From: Paracoccaceae bacterium Fryx2 | GTDB taxonomy: Bacteria > Pseudomonadota > Alphaproteobacteria > Rhodobacterales > Rhodobacteraceae | Assembly: GCA_032334235.1 (NCBI GenBank) | Contig: JAVSGI010000005.1 | Coordinates: 1,798,001-1,862,000 of the forward strand | Direction of reading: 5' to 3' | DNA: 64,000 nucleotides | Part shown: positions 1-10,090 of the stretch, piece by piece | Layout: every line of letters begins with the position of its first letter | Numbering within the stretch: position 1 is the first letter of the stretch | The notes under the pieces: model-generated | The model's database searches: none | Told to the model about the DNA's origin: nothing | Seen by the model: the letters and a program-made list of their open reading frames with translations, nothing else | Made by a program: the position numbers and the translations under genes

Positions 1-129
1 GGCTGGGCCGCTTGGGTCGATTTCGACGAGCAAAGCTGGGCGCACTGGGGGCTGGTCGTGACCTCGCTCTACCTGATCCTCGCCGGAATTGCCCAGCAGA
101 TCATCCCCGAGCGGCGCGCGGCGGGGTAG
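1..129 (+). CDS. C-terminal end of a membrane protein (partial, N-terminus outside window)
   Basis: The frame starting at base 1 is open to a TAG at 127-129 and gives 42 residues. They contain one hydrophobic stretch (GLVVTSLYLILAGIAQQII) followed by a short basic tail (PERRAAG), typical of the last transmembrane helix of an inner-membrane protein. No family can be named from so short a piece. The following 216 bases up to the ileS stop carry no gene. Confidence 0.55.
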   Translation, partial: GWAAWVDFDEQSWAHWGLVVTSLYLILAGIAQQIIPERRAAG

Positions 130-250
130 GCCCGACGCCCGTTTCAACCCCCGCACCGGCGAAGTCCAGGGTGGCAGATCGTCGCAGCCGACAGCGCATC
201 GGCTGCCCGACTGGCGCTTCGCTCAGCGCCGCCCGGGTCGCGGGGGGGAG

Positions 251-269
251 GATTTTTCGTAGAAAAATC
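251..269. repeat. AT-rich 8-bp hairpin in intergenic DNA
   Basis: GATTTTTC, a GTA loop, then GAAAAATC form a perfect inverted repeat inside otherwise GC-rich DNA. It lies between the end of the upstream membrane protein gene (+) and the end of ileS (-), so it could act as a bidirectional transcription stop. A related A/T palindrome flanked by G/C runs occurs at 25071-25093. Confidence 0.6.
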
Positions 270-345
270 GGCGCAGGCCCCTTGCAGGCCGAAAGGGCGG
301 TAGTGCCGGGAACGGGGCGAAGGCTCGCGCCCCCGCCCCGAAGCC

Positions 346-3300
346 TCAGCCCAGCGCCGCGTTGCAGCGGGCGCAGGTGCCGGGGTGCGCGTGGCTGCCG
401 ACATCGGGCAGGATCTGCCAGCAGCGCTGGCACTTCTCGCCCTCGGCCAGTTCGAAGACCACGCCGACGCCGGGCACATCCGGCAGGCGGAAAGCCTCGG
501 ACGGCATCGGGTCCGCCGTGACCTGGATGCCCGAGGTGATGCACAGCGCCGCAAAATCGACCGAGCGCAGCGCCGCCAGCACCCCGGCATCAGAGACATG
601 CACCACCGGCGAGGCCTCAAGGCTGGCGCCGATCACCTTGGCGGTGCGCTGCACCTCCAGCGCCGCCGTCACCACGCGGCGCACCTGCCGGATCTGCGCC
701 CACTTGGCCGCCAGCGGCTCGTTCAGCCAGTCGGCCGGGGTGTCGGGCATGTCTTCCAGATGCACCGAAGCCCCGTCCTGGGGGAAGCGCGACAGCCACA
801 CGTCCTCCATGGTGAACACCAGGATCGGCGCCATCCAGGTCGTCAGCCGGTGGAACAGCAGGTCCAGCACCGTCCGGGCCGCGCGGCGGCGCAGGCTGCC
901 CTCCGCGTCGCAATACAGGCTGTCCTTGCGGATGTCGAAATAGACCGCCGACAGGTCGCCGGTGCAGAAGGCGAAAAGCTTCTGGAACACGCCCTGGAAA
1001 TCATAGGCCGCATAGCCGCGCCGCACCTCGCCATCCAGTTCGGCCAGCCGGTGCAGCACCCAGGCCTCAAGCTCGGGCATCTGGTCCAGCGGCACCTTCT
1101 CGGCCTCGGTGAAGCCGGCAAGGTTGCCCAGCAGGAAGCGCAGCGTGTTGCGCAGGCGGCGGTAGCTGTCGGCCACGCCTTTCAGTATCTCTTTCCCGAT
1201 GCGCTGATCGACGGTGAAATCGGCCTGCGCCACCCAGAGCCGCAGGATGTCGGCGCCGTATTCCGCGATGATGTCCTGCGGCGCCACGGTGTTACCCAGC
1301 GACTTGGACATCTTCATGCCCTTCTCGTCCAGCGTGAAACCGTGGGTCAGCACGCCGCGATAGGGCGCGCGCCCCTTGGTGCCGCAGGCTTGCAGCATCG
1401 AGGAATGGAACCAGCCGCGATGCTGGTCGGTGCCTTCCAGATAAAGGTCGGCAAGCCCGTCGGTCGACCCGTCTGCCCGGTCACGCAGCACGAAGGCATG
1501 GGTTGACCCGCTGTCGAACCATACGTCCAGCACGTCGAACACCTGTTCATAATCCTGCGGATCGGCGATGCCTTGCAGCATCTTTTCCTTGAATCCTTGC
1601 ACATACCAGACATCCGCGCCTTCCGCCTCGAAAGCGGCGGTGATGCGGGTGTTGACCTCGGGGTTGCGCAGCAGGAAGTCCGGGTCGGTCGGTTTCGCCC
1701 CCTTCTTCACGAAGCAGGTCAGCGGCACACCCCAGGCGCGCTGGCGCGACAGCACCCAATCCGGTCGCGCCTCGATCATCGAGTAAAGCCGGTTGCGCCC
1801 GGTCTGCGGCGTCCATTGCACGAGGCTGTCGATCGAGGTCAGCGCCCGTTGCCGGATGGTGTCGCCATGGGTGCCCATGCCGTCGTCCAGCGGCTTGTCG
1901 ATGGCGACGAACCACTGCGGCGTGTTACGATAGATCAGCGGCGCCTTGGAACGCCAGGAATGCGGGTAGGAATGCTTCAGCTTGCCCTTGGCCAGCAGCG
2001 CCCCGGCATAGGCCAGTTGCTTGATGACCGAGACGTTGGCCGGGCCTTCCTTGCCCTCTGCCGTCAGGATCGCCTGCCCGCCGAAGATCGGCAGATCGGC
2101 GCGATAGCTGCCGTCAGGCTCGACGTTATAGGTCATCGGCAGGCCGAACTTCAGGCCAAGCTGATAGTCGTCGTCGCCGTGGCTCGGAGCGGTATGGACA
2201 AAGCCGGTGCCCGCGTCGTCGGTGACATGATCGCCGGGCAGGAGGGGGACGTCGAAGTCCCACTCGCCGTCCGCTCCATCAAGCCCTCGGAACGGGTGCG
2301 CACACTCCAGACAGCGAAGATCGGCGGCGGGCACAACATCAAGAGCTTGATAAGAACCTTCTTCAAGCCTTGCTGCCTTGAATACACTATCCGCCAATTT
2401 CTCCGCGAGGATGATGTGCTCAACCGATTTCTCGCCTGTTTCTTCCGAACTTCTCTGGATCTCATAGAGCCGGTAGGTGATCGCCACGTTAAATGCGATC
2501 GCCCTGTTTTGTGGGATCGTCCAAGGAGTTGTCGTCCAGATGACAACGTTTACGCCTCTGTATCGTTCTTTGACCAACTCAGCCGGTGGTGTCGCGACGC
2601 CGGGCGATTCCGGGCGCACGAACGGAGCCATCCACTTCGAACCCACCACCGGAAACCGCACCCAGATCGTGTGCGACGTATGGTCGTGATACTCCACCTC
2701 CGCTTCCGCGAGGGCGGTCTTTTCCACCGGCGACCACATCACCGGCTTCGAACCCTGATAGAGCGAGCCGTTCATCAGGAACTTCATGAACTCCTCGGCA
2801 ATCACGGCTTCGGAGTGGAAATCCATCGTGCGGTAGGGGTCAGACCAGTTGCCGGTGACGCCAAGGCGCTTGAATTCCTCGCGCTGGATGTCGATCCAGC
2901 CCGTGGCGAAGGCGCGGCATTCCTGGCGGAAGGCGACGATGTCCACGTCATCCTTGTTCAGCCCCTTGGCGCGGTATTGCTCCTCGATCTTCCACTCGAT
3001 CGGCAGGCCGTGGCAATCCCAGCCGGGCACATAGCGGGCGTCGCGGCCCATCATCTGCTGGCTGCGCACCACCATGTCCTTCAGCACCTTGTTCAGCGCG
3101 TGGCCGATATGCAGGTGGCCGTTGGCGTAGGGCGGGCCGTCGTGCAGGGTGAAGGGCACGCGGTTGCCCGCCTTGGCGCGGAGGCGGTCATAGACCCCGA
3201 TCTCCTCCCAGCGTTTCAGCCAGTCGGGTTCGCGGGCGGGCAGCGCGGCGCGCATCGGAAAGGCGGTCTCGGGCAGGAAAACGCTGTCGCGGTAGTCGGG

Positions 3301-3348
3301 CGTGGCGGTATCGGGCGCGGTGGTCGGTTCGGTCGTGTCGGCGCACAT
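346..3348 (-). CDS. ileS: Isoleucyl-tRNA synthetase
   Basis: Charges tRNA-Ile with isoleucine in the cytoplasm; class Ia synthetase with a CP1 editing domain. The 1000-residue product carries the HIGH signature at residues 80-83 (NGHLHIGHAL), KMSKS at about 679-683, the editing-domain motif WTTTPWTIP, and a C-terminal zinc finger with Cys973, Cys976, Cys992 and Cys995 as in bacterial-type IleRS. The start ATG has a GAGGA about 9 bases upstream. Odd point: bases 2341-2580 (about residues 257-336, editing domain) have only about 49% G+C by my count, against about 70% in the next 60 bases, which suggests a recombined segment. Confidence 0.98.
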   Translation of the reverse strand: MCADTTEPTTAPDTATPDYRDSVFLPETAFPMRAALPAREPDWLKRWEEIGVYDRLRAKAGNRVPFTLHDGPPYANGHLHIGHALNKVLKDMVVRSQQMMGRDARYVPGWDCHGLPIEWKIEEQYRAKGLNKDDVDIVAFRQECRAFATGWIDIQREEFKRLGVTGNWSDPYRTMDFHSEAVIAEEFMKFLMNGSLYQGSKPVMWSPVEKTALAEAEVEYHDHTSHTIWVRFPVVGSKWMAPFVRPESPGVATPPAELVKERYRGVNVVIWTTTPWTIPQNRAIAFNVAITYRLYEIQRSSEETGEKSVEHIILAEKLADSVFKAARLEEGSYQALDVVPAADLRCLECAHPFRGLDGADGEWDFDVPLLPGDHVTDDAGTGFVHTAPSHGDDDYQLGLKFGLPMTYNVEPDGSYRADLPIFGGQAILTAEGKEGPANVSVIKQLAYAGALLAKGKLKHSYPHSWRSKAPLIYRNTPQWFVAIDKPLDDGMGTHGDTIRQRALTSIDSLVQWTPQTGRNRLYSMIEARPDWVLSRQRAWGVPLTCFVKKGAKPTDPDFLLRNPEVNTRITAAFEAEGADVWYVQGFKEKMLQGIADPQDYEQVFDVLDVWFDSGSTHAFVLRDRADGSTDGLADLYLEGTDQHRGWFHSSMLQACGTKGRAPYRGVLTHGFTLDEKGMKMSKSLGNTVAPQDIIAEYGADILRLWVAQADFTVDQRIGKEILKGVADSYRRLRNTLRFLLGNLAGFTEAEKVPLDQMPELEAWVLHRLAELDGEVRRGYAAYDFQGVFQKLFAFCTGDLSAVYFDIRKDSLYCDAEGSLRRRAARTVLDLLFHRLTTWMAPILVFTMEDVWLSRFPQDGASVHLEDMPDTPADWLNEPLAAKWAQIRQVRRVVTAALEVQRTAKVIGASLEASPVVHVSDAGVLAALRSVDFAALCITSGIQVTADPMPSEAFRLPDVPGVGVVFELAEGEKCQRCWQILPDVGSHAHPGTCARCNAALG

Positions 3349-3588
3349 CGGATGCGGTCCTCGGGGTGGGGAAATCGGGGAAGATCGGCGCGACCGGGGT
3401 CAAGCGCCGGGGGAACATGCGGGGGCATCCCGGCGTCTGAGGCGTTCAGACCGCCGGGCCGGTAATTCGGTGGATATGCGCTGTGCGAACCATCATGGCG
3501 GCCTTCTACACGCAAGGCCCTGCCCGGTCCAGACCATGCGGCACGCCGCAACCTTGCACCGCGCCGCAGCAGGCGCCACATATGGGGG

Positions 3589-4008
3589 ATGACAGCCTTT
3601 CCCCCCCGCTTCTTCGTGACCGGCGACGAGATCGACCGTGTGGTGACCGCCTTCTACATCGAGGTGCGCCGCCACCCGGTGCTTGGCCCGGTGTTCGCCA
3701 CGCATGTGCAGGACTGGCCCGCGCACGAGGCGAAGATTTCCCGCTTCTGGCACAACGCCATCCTGCGCAGCGGCGGCTACGAGGGCCGCCCGCAGGTGGT
3801 CCACCGCGAGGCGGCCGAGGTGCTGCCCGAGCATTTCCCGATCTGGCTGGCGCTGTTCGACGCCACCGCGGCGCGGCTGCTTGCCCCGCAGGCGGCGGCG
3901 TCGTGGGGGGCGATGGCACACCGGCTGGGCCACGCCTTCCGCATCGGGGTGGAAGACGCGCGCTGCCAGGTCGGGGGCCCGGTCGGCGGGATGCCGAAAC
4001 TGCGCTAG
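3589..4008 (+). CDS. Group III truncated haemoglobin-like protein
   Basis: A 139-residue globin of the short 2-on-2 type. Visible family features are FYIEVRRHPVLGPVF in the B/C helices, the W-x2-H-x3-I-x2-FW pattern (DWPAHEAKISRFW), GxYxGRPQxVH, and a candidate proximal His in EHFPIWLALF. Group III truncated haemoglobins bind O2, NO or CO; their role in alphaproteobacteria is poorly defined, often detoxification. It is transcribed divergently from ileS and convergently with the DUF2339 gene, with which it overlaps at the 3' end. Confidence 0.85.
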   Translation: MTAFPPRFFVTGDEIDRVVTAFYIEVRRHPVLGPVFATHVQDWPAHEAKISRFWHNAILRSGGYEGRPQVVHREAAEVLPEHFPIWLALFDATAARLLAPQAAASWGAMAHRLGHAFRIGVEDARCQVGGPVGGMPKLR

Positions 4009-6656
4009 CCCGCCTGCCGCGCCGCCGCCCAGCGGTTCAGCCACGCGAGCCCCGCCAACGTCAGCCCGAGGCCAAGGAACGACACCACCCGCACCAGCCC
4101 CGACAGGCCCGACGCGTCGATCAGGAACACCTTGGCCACCGTCAGACCGATCACCGCCATCGCCAGCCTGCGCAACCCCTGCGAGCGCCGCGCAATCGCC
4201 TGCCACAACAGCGCCGCCCCGGAGAGCATCAGCGCCAGCGTATAGCTGTAAAGCTCGGGCTGGGTGACGCCCGGCACCCCCAGCGCCGGCCCGCGCCAGA
4301 TCCGGCGGATCTCCAGCCCGGCATAAAGCACCAGCAGCGCCGCGCCCAGGACCAGAAACCCCAGCCGCAGCAGGCGCGGCAACGGCAGCCGCAGCGCCGC
4401 CGCCAGCAGGATCAGCCCCGGCACGCCATAGGCCAGCAGCAGCGTGTCCAGCACCAGCGGCCCGCGCACCAGCGCCGCAAGGTCGCGTGGGTCTGCCAGC
4501 AGCGGGTTGGCGGGCCCCAGCGCCAGCAGCAGGAAGGCGGCGAACACCAGCCCGGCCAGCGCCGCCATCCCGGCCCGCACCCAGCGCAGCCAGCCGCCCA
4601 GCGGCAGCCTCACCAGATGCACCAGCATCACGATCAGCCAGGGCAATCCCGCCAGCACCAGCCCCCAATGGCTGAAGGCCCAGTCGGCCCCCGCCATCGC
4701 GTCCAGCCAGCGTTCCACCAGCACCGTGGCAAACAGCGCCGCAAAGCCGGCAAAGCCCGAGGTCAGCACCACCCGCGCCGACACCCGCTCCGCGCCCAGC
4801 AGCAGATATGCCGCAGCCAGCCCCGCCAGCGTGCCGCCGAAAGCCAGCACCACCTGCCCCAGCGGCGCGAACGATGCCCAGTCCAGCCCCGGGTCCACCA
4901 GCAACCGCCAGCCCAGCACCGCCACGGCCGCCTGGATGAACCATGCCATCTCGGGCAGCCGGAAGCGGCGGTCCAGCGCCGCCGCCACCACCGCCAGCGC
5001 AGCCAGCGCCAGCGTCAGCGCCGTCTTGGTGGTGACCAGAAACAGCGCCAGCGCGATCAGCGACAGCGCGGCCAGCGTGGCATGGGCCGCCCGGCGCAGG
5101 TCGGCATCGGCGCGGGCGAAGGCCACCGTCAGCCCCACCATCACCGCCGCCAGCGCCATGACATGCAGCGCCCAGCCATAAGCCCCCAGCACCGGCGCGG
5201 GATGCCAGAACAGCTCCAGCCCCAGCGCGGCCAGCGGTGCCACCAGCACTGCCGCCAGACCCGAGGCAACGGGATAGGCCACGCCACGCGCCAGCGCCCG
5301 CGAGGCCCCTGCCAGCGTGATCAGCGTCGCCAATGCCAGCAGCACCGACACGGTCAGAGGCGCGGCACTTTCCGGGGCGCGCAGGTCCAGTGCCTGCCCG
5401 GCAAACTCGCGCGCCAGCGGCCCGGCCTGCGCCTCCTGCACCAGCCGGAAAAGGAACGCCGCCGCAGGCAGCGCCGCCAGATCGCCCAAGCCCGGCGCGC
5501 GCGCCGACCACAGGCACAGCACCGCCGCCAGCCCCGCCAGCAGCGCGAAGGCCAGAAGGCTGTCGCCCGCCCCGCCCTGCACCACCATCAGCCCCAGCGA
5601 CGAGGCCAGCACCGCGCCCCCCGCCAGCCGCACCGGAAACTCCGGCCACGGCCCGCGTGGCCACAGCGCCTCGGCGATCATCGGGCGCGGATGGTCGGGC
5701 CAGACCCGCAGCACCGGCAGCAGCACCGCCAGCCCGGCCAGCACCACCAGCAGCAGCGACATCCCCGCCGACCCCTGCGAGCCCAGAAGGATCAGCCCAC
5801 CGCCCGTGTAGCCCAAGGCCAGCGCCAGCACCGACACCCAGGCCCAGCGCCGCACCGCATCGACCGCCAATCCCACTGCCGCCACCAGCGCGAAATGTGC
5901 GTAAAGCCAGTCGCTTGCGCCATCGCCACCCACCAGAAACGGCGCCGCCGCCGCACCTAGCAGACCCACCGCCGCCAAGAGCGGCCCGTAAACCCAGCCC
6001 AGCGCAACCGCCAGCGCCGCCGTGGCCATCAGCCCGGCAAAGGCGGTCTCGGCCCCGATCAGCCCATACATCTGCCGCGCAGCCAGCACGCCCGCGAAAA
6101 TCGAAACCAGCCCCGCCCCGGCAAAGGTCGAGGGCAGATAGGCCGTCGCCCCCTCGCGGTCACCGAACCGCCGCCGCAGCGTCTCGCCCGCGACGATCAG
6201 CGCCGCCCCCAGCAGGATTGCAAGGCCCACCCGCGCCAGCGGCGGCAACAGCCCGCGCTCCACCCCGTATTGCACGAAGAACACCCCGGCCAGCGCCAGC
6301 GACAACGCCGAAACCGCATAGACCCAGTTTTCACGCAGCCAGCGCGCCAGCGCGGCAAGACGGTCGGGGCGCAGAACGATCGGGCCAGAGAGCTCGGTTT
6401 CGGGTGGTGTCCAGGGGCCGGGGGCGGGCACGTCCTCTGGCGTTGGCGCAGGCGGCAGAAGGATGGTTTCAGCCTCGGCTTCCGTAACCACCGCATCCGG
6501 CACCACCGCCCCCGACGCCAGCTTGCGGCGCAAGGCGGCAAGCTCGGCCTCCAGCGCCCTGGTGCTGCGCATCAGGCCCGACACGCGCAACCACAGGATC
6601 AGCACTGCAACCGGCAGCCCCAGCACCAGCGCCGCCGCCAGAACCCATCCGATCAT
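4005..6656 (-). CDS. DUF2339 polytopic membrane protein
   Basis: Product of about 883 residues. It begins with a signal-anchor helix (MIGWVLAAALVLGLPVAVLI), followed by a short coiled-coil stretch rich in Leu/Glu/Arg, a Pro/Glu-rich linker, and then more than 20 hydrophobic segments filling the rest of the chain. This architecture matches the DUF2339 family of predicted inner-membrane proteins, whose function is unknown. I chose the ATG at 6656 because the longer frame adds an Arg/Cys-rich stretch with no membrane or domain character. It ends 4 bases into the convergent globin gene. Confidence 0.8.
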   Translation of the reverse strand: MIGWVLAAALVLGLPVAVLILWLRVSGLMRSTRALEAELAALRRKLASGAVVPDAVVTEAEAETILLPPAPTPEDVPAPGPWTPPETELSGPIVLRPDRLAALARWLRENWVYAVSALSLALAGVFFVQYGVERGLLPPLARVGLAILLGAALIVAGETLRRRFGDREGATAYLPSTFAGAGLVSIFAGVLAARQMYGLIGAETAFAGLMATAALAVALGWVYGPLLAAVGLLGAAAAPFLVGGDGASDWLYAHFALVAAVGLAVDAVRRWAWVSVLALALGYTGGGLILLGSQGSAGMSLLLVVLAGLAVLLPVLRVWPDHPRPMIAEALWPRGPWPEFPVRLAGGAVLASSLGLMVVQGGAGDSLLAFALLAGLAAVLCLWSARAPGLGDLAALPAAAFLFRLVQEAQAGPLAREFAGQALDLRAPESAAPLTVSVLLALATLITLAGASRALARGVAYPVASGLAAVLVAPLAALGLELFWHPAPVLGAYGWALHVMALAAVMVGLTVAFARADADLRRAAHATLAALSLIALALFLVTTKTALTLALAALAVVAAALDRRFRLPEMAWFIQAAVAVLGWRLLVDPGLDWASFAPLGQVVLAFGGTLAGLAAAYLLLGAERVSARVVLTSGFAGFAALFATVLVERWLDAMAGADWAFSHWGLVLAGLPWLIVMLVHLVRLPLGGWLRWVRAGMAALAGLVFAAFLLLALGPANPLLADPRDLAALVRGPLVLDTLLLAYGVPGLILLAAALRLPLPRLLRLGFLVLGAALLVLYAGLEIRRIWRGPALGVPGVTQPELYSYTLALMLSGAALLWQAIARRSQGLRRLAMAVIGLTVAKVFLIDASGLSGLVRVVSFLGLGLTLAGLAWLNRWAAARQAG

Positions 6657-6717
6657 CGCCCCACCCCTCGCCGCCAGCCCAGGGTTCAAGCATAGCCGAA
6701 CGGCGCGATTGCGACAG

Positions 6718-7785
6718 TCAGGTTTTCCCGCGCACCGGCACGGGTTTCGCGGCGGGTTCAGCCAGCCCCGCCACCGCCGGGCCATAGCCGAGCAGCCCTT
6801 GCAACCCGCGCCCCAGAATGCCCGTGACGCGGGGTTTCGGCAGGGCGGTGAAGGGCAGCGGGCGGCAAAGCTCCATCGCGGCGATGCCGACCCGCGCGGT
6901 CAGCGCCGCGTTCATCATCCCCTCGCCAAAACGGCGCGACAGCTTCGACAGCAAGCCCCCCCCGGCGACCGAGCCGATCAGGTCATCGCCCACCGCCAGC
7001 GCGCCGGTCGCGATCAGATAGCCGAACACCCGGCGCAGCAGCCGCCAACTGCCGAAACTGCCCGCCCGGCCGCCGTAGATCTCGGCAATGCGGCGGATCA
7101 TCCGCAGGTTGGCAAACAGCGCCGCCGCCACGTCGGCCAGCGCCAACGGCACCAGCGCGGTGATCGTCGCCACCTGCCGTGCCGCCGATTCAATCTCGCG
7201 CCGCGCCGCCTGATCGGGTGCCGCCATCAGTTCAACCTCGGCCAGCGCCAAGAGCCCGTCGGCATCCAGCACGTCGGCGCGGCGTTCCTTCAGCCGGGCC
7301 AGCGCCAGCCTCGCCTGCGCCCGCCCGGCGTAAAGCGCCGCCACCCCGTCCACCGCGCGCCGCGCCGCCTTCAGGTCGCGCGCTGCATGGGCCGCCTCGG
7401 CCGCCATGCGCAGCTTGTCGAGCCGCCCCAGCCGCAGATAGGCCCCCCACTCCCGCAGCGCCAGCGTCAGCGCCACCAGCACCGCCAGCCCGACCAGCAC
7501 GAAGGCCACCGTGCCCAGCAGCGTGTTGCGCGCCAGAAGGCCGGTCACGAAATCCCAGGCCGCGACCGAGAGCACGAAGCTGAGCAGCGCCCCGAACACC
7601 AGCGCCGCCCAGCGGGCAAAGGCCGACCGCCGCCCGGTCGCCAGCCGCGCCGCCGCCTGCATCGCCTGCCCCTCGGCCCCCGGTTCGGGCACCACGGGGG
7701 CAAGCGCGGGGTCGGAGTCTTCATGCCAGTCCATCAGCATCGGCTGGCGGGAGGGCGGGTTGTCGGCGGGGGGCAAGTCGGTCAC
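6718..7785 (-). CDS. YcjF-like membrane protein (TIGR01620 / DUF697)
   Basis: 355 residues. A Pro-rich cytoplasmic N-terminus is followed by two adjacent transmembrane helices (about residues 57-82 and 95-112) and a C-terminal alpha-helical DUF697-type region with a third hydrophobic stretch. In proteobacteria YcjF is encoded beside YcjX, usually as a stress-associated pair of unknown mechanism. Here the start ATG overlaps the stop of the upstream ycjX-like gene by 4 bases, indicating translational coupling. Confidence 0.85.
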   Translation of the reverse strand: MTDLPPADNPPSRQPMLMDWHEDSDPALAPVVPEPGAEGQAMQAAARLATGRRSAFARWAALVFGALLSFVLSVAAWDFVTGLLARNTLLGTVAFVLVGLAVLVALTLALREWGAYLRLGRLDKLRMAAEAAHAARDLKAARRAVDGVAALYAGRAQARLALARLKERRADVLDADGLLALAEVELMAAPDQAARREIESAARQVATITALVPLALADVAAALFANLRMIRRIAEIYGGRAGSFGSWRLLRRVFGYLIATGALAVGDDLIGSVAGGGLLSKLSRRFGEGMMNAALTARVGIAAMELCRPLPFTALPKPRVTGILGRGLQGLLGYGPAVAGLAEPAAKPVPVRGKT

Positions 7786-9197
7786 AGGCGGTCTCCGAAC
7801 AGGAACTCGGCGGCACGGTCCAGCCGGATGTGCGGCGGGCCTTCGCCGGGGCGGATGGTGCTGCGGGCGGGGGCAAAGCTCATCAGCGCGTATTGTGCAT
7901 CAAGCCAGCGGTCCGCGCCCTCGCGGGCGGGCGACAGCAGACGCGAAGGGTCGGCGGGCAGCTCGCCCGGATACATCGCCGCCTGCCGCCCGGTGGTCAG
8001 CAGCCGCCCGCGGACGCAATCGAAGGTCTCGCCGCCGCGCGTCACGGTTTCCTCGACCGTGGCGCGCAGGCCCGCCAGCGACATCGCGGCGGTTTCCGCC
8101 CCGGCAAAGGCGGCGCGGTCGCGCGCCTCGCGCAGCATGGCCTCCATGATCGCGGTCAGGCGGGGATGCTGGCTGTGGTGCAGGTGGTCGGCCTTGGTGG
8201 CGGCGAACAGGATGCGCTCGACCCTTTGCCCCAGAAACAGCGTCGAGAGGAACGAATTCTTCCCCGGCCGGAACGCGCGCAGGATGTCGGCCATGCTTTG
8301 GCGCACCCCTTCCAGCGTCTGCGGCCCGGCATGGATCGCCCCCAGCACATCGACCAGCACCACCTGCCGGTCGATCCGGGCGAAATGGTTGACGAAGAAC
8401 GGGCGCACCACGCGCGACTTGTAGCCCTCATACCGCCGCTCCATCTCGCGCCACAGGCTCGAGCGCCCGGTGGTGGTGGGCATCGGCAGCGGCGCAAAGG
8501 TCAGCACCGGCGAGCCCGCGAGGTCACCCGGCAGCAGGAACCGCCCCGGCGCCGCATCCGACCACCCCGCATCGCGGCACGCCTCCAGCGCGGCGGTGTA
8601 GCGTTGCGCGAGCAGTTGCGCGCGGGCCTCGTCCAGCGGCAGACTGCCATCCTCGGCGCGGGCACGGGCGACGAACCCCGCCGCCTCTGGCCGCCGCGCC
8701 AGCCGGTCCAGCCGGTCTTCCGACCATTCGGCATAGCTCTTGCCCATCAGCCCCAGATCGAGCAGCCATTCGCCGGGATAGTCGATGATGTCGACATGCA
8801 CGGTGCGCGGCCCGGAAAGCCCCGCCAGCATCCCCGTCGGCCGCACCCGGAACGACAGGCGCAGTTCCGAGATGGTGCGGGTCGAGGCGGGCCAGCGCGG
8901 GTCATCCCCGGTCAGCGCCGCCAGATGGCTTTCAAGATCGAAGCGCGGCAGGGTGACATCGGGCTGGGGTTGCAGGAACACCGCCTCGATCCGCCCGGCG
9001 CTTTCGGCCCGAAGCTGCGGCATCCGGCCCCGGTCCATCAGGTTGGCGACCAGGCCGGTAATGAACACCGTCTTGCCCGCCCGCGACAGGCCGGTGACAC
9101 CCAGCCGGATCACCGGCTCGAACAACGTCTCGGAAACCGAGGCCAGCGCGCCCTCAACGCCGCGCACCAGCCCGTCGGTGATTGAACCCAAGGCCAC
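7782..9197 (-). CDS. YcjX-like P-loop NTPase
   Basis: 471 residues with a Walker A motif in VTGLSRAGKTVFITG (about residues 33-47) near the N-terminus. A probable Walker B/G3 region lies around VHVDIIDYPGEW. These match the YcjX/DUF463 family of GTPase-like proteins, which pair with the membrane protein YcjF. The gene is first of a two-gene operon with the DUF697 gene (4-base overlap) and is divergent from truA. Biochemical function is not established in the family. Confidence 0.88.
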   Translation of the reverse strand: MALGSITDGLVRGVEGALASVSETLFEPVIRLGVTGLSRAGKTVFITGLVANLMDRGRMPQLRAESAGRIEAVFLQPQPDVTLPRFDLESHLAALTGDDPRWPASTRTISELRLSFRVRPTGMLAGLSGPRTVHVDIIDYPGEWLLDLGLMGKSYAEWSEDRLDRLARRPEAAGFVARARAEDGSLPLDEARAQLLAQRYTAALEACRDAGWSDAAPGRFLLPGDLAGSPVLTFAPLPMPTTTGRSSLWREMERRYEGYKSRVVRPFFVNHFARIDRQVVLVDVLGAIHAGPQTLEGVRQSMADILRAFRPGKNSFLSTLFLGQRVERILFAATKADHLHHSQHPRLTAIMEAMLREARDRAAFAGAETAAMSLAGLRATVEETVTRGGETFDCVRGRLLTTGRQAAMYPGELPADPSRLLSPAREGADRWLDAQYALMSFAPARSTIRPGEGPPHIRLDRAAEFLFGDRL

Positions 9198-9309
9198 ACC
9201 CTACCCCCACATTCCTGCCCCCTAGATAAGGGGTTGGCCGGGGTCTGTGTAGGGCAAAAAGCCGTGCTGCGACGTTGCGCGGGGGCGCGGCCTGCGCTAA
9301 CCGGAGCCC

Positions 9310-10080
9310 ATGCCGAGATATGCCCTGAAAATCGACTACGACGGCGGCCCGTTCCAGGGCTGGCAACGCCAGTCCGCAAGCCAGCCCACGGTGCAGGCGG
9401 CGATCGAGGCGGCGCTGGCGCGGCTGGAACCGGGCCCGCACACGCTGGCTGCCGCAGGGCGCACGGATGCGGGCGTCCATGCCACCGGCCAGGTGGCGCA
9501 TTGCGATCTGGTCAAGGACTGGGACTACGTCAAGCTGGCAGGCGCGCTGAACGCCCACCTGCGGCCGCTGCCGGTGGCGGTGCTGCACGCCACCCGCGCG
9601 CCCGACGACTTCCACGCCCGCTTTTCCGCCCGCGAGCGGCGCTACCTCTTCCGCCTCGTCGCCCGCCGCGCCCCGGTGACGCATGACCGCGGCCGGGTCT
9701 GGCAGATCGGCCACGCGCTCGACGATGCCGCAATGCGCGCAGCGGCGGCGCATCTGCTGGGCAAGCATGATTTCACCACCTTCCGCTCGGCGCTCTGCCA
9801 GGCGGCCTCTCCGGTCAAGACGCTGGACGAGATTTCCATCGCCGTGCTGCCCTATGCAGAGGGCACCGAATACCGCTTCACCCTGCGGGCAAGATCATTC
9901 CTGCACAATCAGGTGCGCTCGATTGTCGGCACGCTGGAACGGGTCGGCAGCCTTGCCTGGGCGCCCGACCGCGTCGCCGGGGCGCTGGCGGCCCGCGACC
10001 GCACCGCCTGCGGCCCGGTCTGCCCGCCGCAAGGGCTGTATCTGACCGGCGTCGGCTATCCACTGGACCCGTTTGCCTGA
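9310..10080 (+). CDS. truA: tRNA pseudouridine(38-40) synthase
   Basis: Isomerises uridines 38-40 in the anticodon stem-loop of tRNAs. The 256-residue protein has the family length and the catalytic motif [13 protein letters not shown], with the nucleophile Asp at residue 53. The conserved [13 protein letters not shown] block lies near the C-terminus. The start is preceded by CCGGAGCCC. The gene stands alone, divergent from ycjX and convergent with the exonuclease gene; a hairpin lies in between. Confidence 0.97.
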   Translation: MPRYALKIDYDGGPFQGWQRQSASQPTVQAAIEAALARLEPGPHTLAAAGRTDAGVHATGQVAHCDLVKDWDYVKLAGALNAHLRPLPVAVLHATRAPDDFHARFSARERRYLFRLVARRAPVTHDRGRVWQIGHALDDAAMRAAAAHLLGKHDFTTFRSALCQAASPVKTLDEISIAVLPYAEGTEYRFTLRARSFLHNQVRSIVGTLERVGSLAWAPDRVAGALAARDRTACGPVCPPQGLYLTGVGYPLDPFA

Positions 10081-10090
10081 GCGGAAAGAG

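Noticed and set aside
3493-5664. 723-codon Gly/Ala/Arg-rich frame on the minus strand, with others of the same sort at 10152-12392, 12922-17031 and 17318-20077
   Set aside because: Each overlaps a recognisable gene in a different frame and has no domain, signal or membrane pattern of its own.
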